64,000 nt of DNA. It comes from Oscillospiraceae bacterium (GTDB lineage: Bacteria > Bacillota > Clostridia > Oscillospirales > Oscillospiraceae). Within the stretch, counting starts at the first letter, position 1; each line of letters opens with the position of its first letter. The stretch covers positions 1-64,000 of the forward strand of contig CADAHL010000006.1 in the NCBI GenBank assembly GCA_902787755.1. Direction: 5' to 3'. The translations under genes and the position numbers were made by a program. The notes beneath the pieces were generated by a model. The model saw only the letters and a program-made list of their open reading frames with translations. It ran no database searches and was not told the DNA's origin. Positions 59,645 to 64,000 of this stretch are shown one piece after another.

Positions 59645-59675
59645 CGGGCGGCTCTGGGCCGCCCTGCGCATTTTT
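59645..59675 (+). terminator. Terminator behind the MGS-like gene
   Basis: GGGCGGC (59646-59652) and GCCGCCC (59658-59664) pair, followed after six bases by TTTTT. Confidence 0.6.
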
Positions 59676-59697
59676 ATGAGAATACAGGAGAATCCTT

Positions 59698-61056
59698 ATG
59701 GCGAAAGTGAGTCCCCGGACCCTCTCCGGCTTCATGGAGCTGGCCCCCCGGGATCAGATGAAAATGGAGAAGATGCTCTCCGTTCTGCGGGAGAGCTACT
59801 CCCTCTACGGCTTCACCCCCCTGGACACGCCGGTGATCGAATCGGCGGAGGTGCTGCTGGCCAAGGGCGGCGGCGAGACCGAAAAGCAGATCTACCGCTT
59901 TCTGAAGGGCGACAGCGACCTGGCCCTGCGCTTTGACCTGACCGTGCCCCTGGCCAAGTACGTGGCCGGGCACTATGCCGAACTGAGCTTCCCCTTCCGC
60001 CGCTACCAGATCGGCAAGGTCTACCGGGGCGAGCGGGCCCAGCGGGGCCGGTTCCGGGAATTCTATCAGGCGGATATCGACGTGATCGGCGACGGGAAGC
60101 TGGACATCCTCAACGAGGCGGAGATCCCGGCGGTGATCTATCAGGTCTTCACCCGGCTGGGGCTGAAGAAATTCAAGATCAAGGTCAACAACCGGAAGAT
60201 CCTCAACGGCTTCTACGCCATGAACGGCATGAGCGCCAAAGCCGGAGAGATCATGCGCACTGTGGACAAGCTGGACAAGATCGGCGAGCAGAAGGTCAAG
60301 CAGCTGCTCATCGACGAGGTGGGCATGTTCCCGGACAAGACCGAGACCGTGCTGGACTTCATGGCCATCCAGGGCAGCAACGCCCAGGTGCTGGAGCAGC
60401 TGGAGCGCTTCCGGGGCATGGACGAGACCTTCGATCAGGGCCTGGACGAGCTCATTGTGGTCACCCGCTATCTCCGGGACTTCGGCGTGCCCGAGGAGAA
60501 CTTCGCCGTGGATCTGACCATCGCCCGGGGTCTGGATTACTACACCGGCACCGTGTACGAGACCGAGATGACCGAGCATCCGGAGATCGGCTCCATCTGC
60601 TCCGGCGGGCGCTATGACAACCTGGCCGAGTACTACACCGACAAGCAGCTGCCCGGCGTGGGCATCTCCATCGGCCTGACCAGGCTCTTCTATGTGCTCA
60701 ATGAGCAGGGCCTGCTGTCCGATGAGATCGTGACCTCTCCCTGCGACGCGCTGGTGCTGCCCATGACCGAGGAGGTGGGTCCGGCGGTGGCCGCCGCCAC
60801 AGCCCTGAGAAAGGCCGGGATCCGCACCCAACTCTACGGGGAGAAGCGGAAGTTCAAGGCCAAGATGGCCTATGCCGACAAGATCGGCGTACCCTTCGCG
60901 GTGCTGCTGGGGGAGGACGAGATCGCCCAGAACCTGCTGAGCGTGAAGGAGATGCGCTCCGGCGAGCAGCGCAAGCTCAGCCCCGAGGACGCCGCCGCCT
61001 GGATCCGGGAGACCATCGCCGAGAGAAACAGCGGAAGCATTATCAGTGAAAAGTGA
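59698..61056 (+). CDS. hisS: Histidyl-tRNA synthetase
   Basis: Charges tRNA-His. The class II enzyme has 452 residues. Motif 2 region 'RRYQIGKVYRGERAQRGRFR' (with EFYQADIDVIG after it), histidine-binding 'ARGLDYYTGTVYE' and motif 3 'SICSGGRYDNLAEYY' with 'GVGISIGLTRLFYVL' are clear. A C-terminal anticodon-binding domain follows. It starts behind CAGGAGAATCCTT. The final residues 'IISEK' are encoded by AGTGAAA heptamers of the adjoining repeat, so the C-terminus seems to have been captured by the insertion. No T-box leader was found. Confidence 0.94.
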   Translation: MAKVSPRTLSGFMELAPRDQMKMEKMLSVLRESYSLYGFTPLDTPVIESAEVLLAKGGGETEKQIYRFLKGDSDLALRFDLTVPLAKYVAGHYAELSFPFRRYQIGKVYRGERAQRGRFREFYQADIDVIGDGKLDILNEAEIPAVIYQVFTRLGLKKFKIKVNNRKILNGFYAMNGMSAKAGEIMRTVDKLDKIGEQKVKQLLIDEVGMFPDKTETVLDFMAIQGSNAQVLEQLERFRGMDETFDQGLDELIVVTRYLRDFGVPEENFAVDLTIARGLDYYTGTVYETEMTEHPEIGSICSGGRYDNLAEYYTDKQLPGVGISIGLTRLFYVLNEQGLLSDEIVTSPCDALVLPMTEEVGPAVAAATALRKAGIRTQLYGEKRKFKAKMAYADKIGVPFAVLLGEDEIAQNLLSVKEMRSGEQRKLSPEDAAAWIRETIAERNSGSIISEK

Positions 61057-61156
61057 ATAGAGAAGAGTGAAGAGTGATGGTATCGCCTTCGGCGATGAAT
61101 TACAATGCGTCAGCGAAGCCGACACCACAATGGTTCACTATTCATTATTCATTCCC
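61045..61156 (+). repeat. Family A element at the hisS stop codon
   Basis: AGTGAAA-AGTGAAT heptamers start inside hisS. They lead to GATGGT, hairpin ATCGCC-TTC-GGCGAT (61082-61096), spacer GAATTACAATGC and hairpin GTCAGC-GAA-GCCGAC (61109-61123, one mismatch). ACCACAATGGTTCAC and TATTCAT-type units close it. Confidence 0.82.
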
Positions 61157-61164
61157 ATAAGGAG

Positions 61165-61266
61165 AACCCCTCAGTCCGCTCCGCGGACAGCTCCCCTTAG
61201 CGACCAAGGGTCGCCCGCGGGCTGCGTAGTCCCCGGAGGGGGCAGGGGAGCCAATCAGGAAGGAGA
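61165..61266 (+). repeat. Family B element before aspS
   Basis: CCCCTCAGTCCGCTCCGCGG with hairpin GTCCGC-TCC-GCGGAC, then CTCCCCTTAGCGACCAAGGG, a GC-rich middle hairpin, AGTCCCCGGAGGGGGCAGGG and GAGCCAATCAGGAAGGAG. The last bases are the aspS ribosome binding site. Confidence 0.8.
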
Positions 61267-61275
61267 TATTGGTAT

Positions 61276-63054
61276 ATGATGCAGAATCGTACGCATACCT
61301 GCGGTCAGCTCTGGCTGGAGCATGTGGGTCAGCAGGTGAAGATCGTGGGCTGGATGGAGAACCTCCGTGTGGTCGGCAGCAACCTGGGCTTCGTGGTGGT
61401 CCGGGACTTCTACGGCACCACCCAGGTGGTGGCGGAGACCGAGGAGATGGTGGCCGCCTTCAAGGCCATCAACAAGGAATCCACCATTTCCGTGGAAGGC
61501 ACCGTCCGGGAGCGGGCCAGCAAGAACCCCAAGCAGCCCACCGGCGACATTGAGATCGTCCCCGACAAGGTGGAGGTCCTGGGCCGCTGCCGCTACAACG
61601 AGCTGCCCTTCGAGATCAACCGCAGCCGGGACGCGGACGAGGCCACCCGCCTGAAATACCGTTTCCTGGACCTGCGCAATCCCGCTGTCAAGAGCAATAT
61701 CATCCTGCGCTGCCAGGTGGTGGCGGAGATCCGCCGCCTGATGACCGAGCACGGCTTCCTGGAGATCACCACCCCCATCCTGACCGCCTCCTCCCCCGAG
61801 GGCGCCAGAGACTACCTGGTCCCCGCCCGGAAACACCCCGGCAAGTTCTACGCTCTGCCCCAGGCGCCCCAGCAGTTCAAGCAGCTGCTGATGGCCTCCG
61901 GCTTCGACCGCTATTTCCAGATCGCCCCCTGCTTCCGGGATGAGGACGCCAGAGGCGACCGCACCCCCGGCGAGTTCTATCAGCTGGATATGGAGATGGC
62001 CTTCGCCGAGCAGGACGACGTGCTGGGCGTGCTGGAGGACGTGCTGGTCCCCGTGTTCGAGAAGTACGGCCGCTACGGCGACCGGGTCACCTCCGCCCCC
62101 TTCCGGCGCATCCCCTTCCGGGAGGCAATGGAGAAGTACGGCACCGACAAGCCCGACCTGCGCATCGATCTGGAGATCCAGGACGCCACGGCGCTCCTGC
62201 AGGGCATCGGCTTCGGCCCCTTTGAGGGCAACACCGTCAAGGCCGTGGTGGTGAGCGGCTTCAACGCCACCCGCAAGCAGATCGACAAGCTCTGCGCCGA
62301 CGTGGAGGTCCAGACCGCCCAGAAGAGCTATTGGTTCCGCCTGGACGAGAAGGGCGAGATCGTGGGCGGCATCGCCAAGTTCATTCAGCCCGTGAAGGAG
62401 CAGGTCATCGAGGCCCTGGGCCTGACCCCCGGCTGCTTCGTGGGTCTTGCCGCCGGCAAGCTGGCCGTGGCCCAGAAGACCGCGGGCGTGATGCGCTCCA
62501 AGCTGGGCCTGCTGTGCCCGGAGCATATGGACAAGGAGCAGTACCAGCTGTGCTGGATCGTGGACTTCCCCATGTACGAGATCGGCGAGGAGAGCGGCGA
62601 GCTGGAGTTCTGCCACAATCCCTTCTCCATGCCCTCCGGCGGCCTGGAGACCCTGCTCAAGGCCGAGCGGGGCGAGCTGGATCCCCTGGAGATCATGGCC
62701 AATCAGTACGACCTGGTGTGCAACGGCTATGAGAGCGCCTCCGGCGCTGTCCGGAACCACGACCCCGAGATCATGATCAAGGCCTTCGAACTGGTCCGTC
62801 TGGGCGAGGAGGACGTGAAGAAGAAATTCCCCGCCATGTACAACGCCTTCTGCTACGGCGCGCCCCCTCATGCCGGCGCCGCCCCCGGGATCGACCGCAT
62901 CGTGATGCTGCTCACCGGCGAGGAGTCCATCCGCGAGGTCATCACCTTCCCCATGAACCAGAAGGCCCAGGACCTGATGATGGGCGCGCCCTCCGAGGTC
63001 ACCCAGAAGCAGCTGGACGAGCTGCACATTGCCATCACGGCCCAGGAAGAGTAA
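61276..63054 (+). CDS. aspS: Aspartyl-tRNA synthetase
   Basis: Charges tRNA-Asp. The 592-residue bacterial-type class IIb enzyme begins with an OB anticodon-binding domain ('VKIVGWMENLRVVGSNLGFV'). Motif 2 is 'QIAPCFRDEDARGDRTPGEF', the GAD insertion covers residues about 290-420, and motif 3 is 'APPHAGAAPGIDRIVMLLTG'. It follows hisS, the usual Firmicutes pairing, but with two repeat elements between them. GGAAGGAG precedes the start. Confidence 0.96.
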   Translation: MMQNRTHTCGQLWLEHVGQQVKIVGWMENLRVVGSNLGFVVVRDFYGTTQVVAETEEMVAAFKAINKESTISVEGTVRERASKNPKQPTGDIEIVPDKVEVLGRCRYNELPFEINRSRDADEATRLKYRFLDLRNPAVKSNIILRCQVVAEIRRLMTEHGFLEITTPILTASSPEGARDYLVPARKHPGKFYALPQAPQQFKQLLMASGFDRYFQIAPCFRDEDARGDRTPGEFYQLDMEMAFAEQDDVLGVLEDVLVPVFEKYGRYGDRVTSAPFRRIPFREAMEKYGTDKPDLRIDLEIQDATALLQGIGFGPFEGNTVKAVVVSGFNATRKQIDKLCADVEVQTAQKSYWFRLDEKGEIVGGIAKFIQPVKEQVIEALGLTPGCFVGLAAGKLAVAQKTAGVMRSKLGLLCPEHMDKEQYQLCWIVDFPMYEIGEESGELEFCHNPFSMPSGGLETLLKAERGELDPLEIMANQYDLVCNGYESASGAVRNHDPEIMIKAFELVRLGEEDVKKKFPAMYNAFCYGAPPHAGAAPGIDRIVMLLTGEESIREVITFPMNQKAQDLMMGAPSEVTQKQLDELHIAITAQEE

Positions 63055-63071
63055 AGAACGAAAAACGCACT

Positions 63072-63170
63072 TGCTTCCCCCTCTGGGGGAAGTGGCCGAA
63101 GGCCGATAGGGGAGCCTCCCCCTCCGGCGCTCCGCGCCACCTCCCCCGGAGGGGGCGGCTATATGGAAGG
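63072..63170 (+). repeat. Family B-like element before comM
   Basis: CTTCCCCCTCTGGGGGAAG, then GGCCGAAGGCC, GATAGGGGAGCCTCCCC, CGGCGCTCCGCGCC and CTCCCCCGGAGGGGG hairpins follow one another. The last ends near the GGAAGGG binding site of comM. Sequence differs from the other B copies but the arrangement is alike. Confidence 0.55.
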
Positions 63171-63178
63171 GTGATCGT

Positions 63179-64000
63179 ATGTTTGCCAGAGTCAACAGCC
63201 TGGGCGTCAGCGGCATCGGGGGCTACCCGGTGACGGTGGAGGTCAATATCTCCAACGGTCTGCCCGCCTTTGACGTGGTGGGTCTGGGGGACACGGCGGT
63301 GAAGGAATCCCGGGAGCGGGTCCGGGCCGCCATCAAGAACAACGGCTTTTCCTTCCCGGTGAGCCGCCTTACCGTGAATCTGGCCCCGGCGGACCGGAAA
63401 AAGGCCGGCACCCTCTACGATCTGCCCATGCTTATCGGCATCCTCTCCGCCACGGGGGATCTGAAGCAGCCCGAGGCCGACTGTGCCTTCCTGGGGGAGC
63501 TGTCCCTGGCCGGGGAGCTGCGGCCCATCCTGGGGGCGCTGCCCATGGCCATGGCCGCCCAGCGGGAGGGGATCCGGCGCCTGTTCGTGCCGGCGGAGAA
63601 CGCCCCGGAGGCCGCCTTCGCCGACGGGATCCAGGTCTACCCGGTGGAGACCGTGGGCCAGCTGATCCGCCACCTGAAGGGGGAGGAGCCCATCCAGGCC
63701 CAGCCGCCCACCCAGCCGGAGGCGGGCTGGGATCTGGTGCCGGACTTTGCCGACGTGAAGGGCCAGGAGAACGTGAAGCGGGCCCTGGAGATCGCCGCCG
63801 CCGGGGGACACAACATCCTGATCGTGGGTCCGCCGGGCGCGGGCAAGAGCATGATGGCCAAGCGCCTGCCCGGGATCCTGCCGGATATGAGCCGGGAGGA
63901 GATGATCCAGGTCACCGAGATCCACTCGGTGGCGGGCCTGACCAGCCGGAAAAAGCCCATCGTGGCCGTCCGGCCCTTCCGGGCGCCCCACCACACCATC
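63179..64000 (+). CDS. ComM/YifB-family Mg-chelatase-like ATPase, N-terminal part
   Basis: The first 274 residues of a protein cut by the window edge. The N-terminal lon-protease-like fold has 'GVSGIGGYPVTVEVNISNGL' and 'DTAVKESRERVRAAIKNNGF'. The AAA+ domain starts near residue 190 with 'DFADVKGQENVKRALEIAAA' and Walker A 'IVGPPGAGKSMMAKRLPGIL'. Well-studied ComM is a hexameric helicase promoting branch migration in natural transformation; many Firmicutes carry it outside competence loci. GGAAGGGTGATCGT precedes ATG 63179. Confidence 0.93.
   Translation, partial: MFARVNSLGVSGIGGYPVTVEVNISNGLPAFDVVGLGDTAVKESRERVRAAIKNNGFSFPVSRLTVNLAPADRKKAGTLYDLPMLIGILSATGDLKQPEADCAFLGELSLAGELRPILGALPMAMAAQREGIRRLFVPAENAPEAAFADGIQVYPVETVGQLIRHLKGEEPIQAQPPTQPEAGWDLVPDFADVKGQENVKRALEIAAAGGHNILIVGPPGAGKSMMAKRLPGILPDMSREEMIQVTEIHSVAGLTSRKKPIVAVRPFRAPHHTI

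Noticed and set aside
59596..61275. T-box leader before hisS or aspS
   Set aside because: No AGGGTGGNACCGCG-type antiterminator box or long leader was found; the space holds a terminator and repeat elements.

Overview
The window reads as a chromosome segment of a fairly GC-rich gut Firmicute of class Clostridia, most like the Oscillospiraceae group. This rests on gene content (DnaD plus a DnaI/DnaC-like loader, an Lsa-type ABC-F protein, EndoA/MazF, U32 peptidase, Maf-MreC-MreD-PBP2 and HisS-AspS runs), on strong AGGAGG-type ribosome binding sites and on sigma-A-type promoters. Species cannot be fixed from the sequence alone. No rRNA, tRNA, CRISPR array, integrase or transposase was found.

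Layout. 1-1.7 kb: end of ftsH, then a lower-GC minus-strand pair (unknown protein, PrsW-type protease). 1.8-3.7 kb: rpsB-tsf behind a near-consensus promoter; rpsB carries a 16-base duplication that breaks the frame. 3.8-10.1 kb: minus-strand genes for a PMT-type glycosyltransferase, a NagD-like HAD phosphatase, glycerol kinase and an AraM-type glycerol-1-phosphate dehydrogenase, the last two separated by a repeat-bounded four-helix-bundle gene. 10.2-23.8 kb: a compact phage-like block (repressor, large terminase, portal, scaffold-like protein, N4-gp56-type capsid, structural proteins, endolysin, XhlA-like protein, holin-like protein) without integrase, replication genes or tape measure. 23.9-29.8 kb: PlsC and an SDR, MazF, a small unknown, pyrimidine-nucleoside phosphorylase, a polysaccharide deacetylase. 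30-35.4 kb: a CUT1-type ABC importer operon and an OB-fold-like lipoprotein. 35.5-37.6 kb: FRG protein and YibE/F. 37.9-45.9 kb: one 2680-residue secreted protein with a PHP (CehA/McbA-like) domain. 46-49.4 kb: an ABC-F protein with an attenuator leader, an XRE-type regulator and a membrane protein. 49.5-52.5 kb: an E2-like acyltransferase homologue and a DnaC/DnaD-type pair. 52.7-64 kb: U32 peptidase, maf-mreC-mreD-mrdA, an MgsA-like protein, hisS, aspS and the start of comM.

The most unusual structure is dispersed. Gene ends are repeatedly occupied by elements with arms of tandem heptamers (AGTGAAN, AACTCCG or AGTGCNN types) around hairpins whose stems keep pairing while their bases change. 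These elements sit at stop codons or just behind terminators. A second hairpin-bearing family sits immediately before ribosome binding sites. One long copy of the first family (8311-8818) encloses a four-helix-bundle (23S intervening-sequence-protein type) gene, so the short copies may be non-autonomous derivatives of a small mobile element. The phage block carries the same repeats, one of them in frame inside the portal gene, which suggests the block has been resident for a long time.
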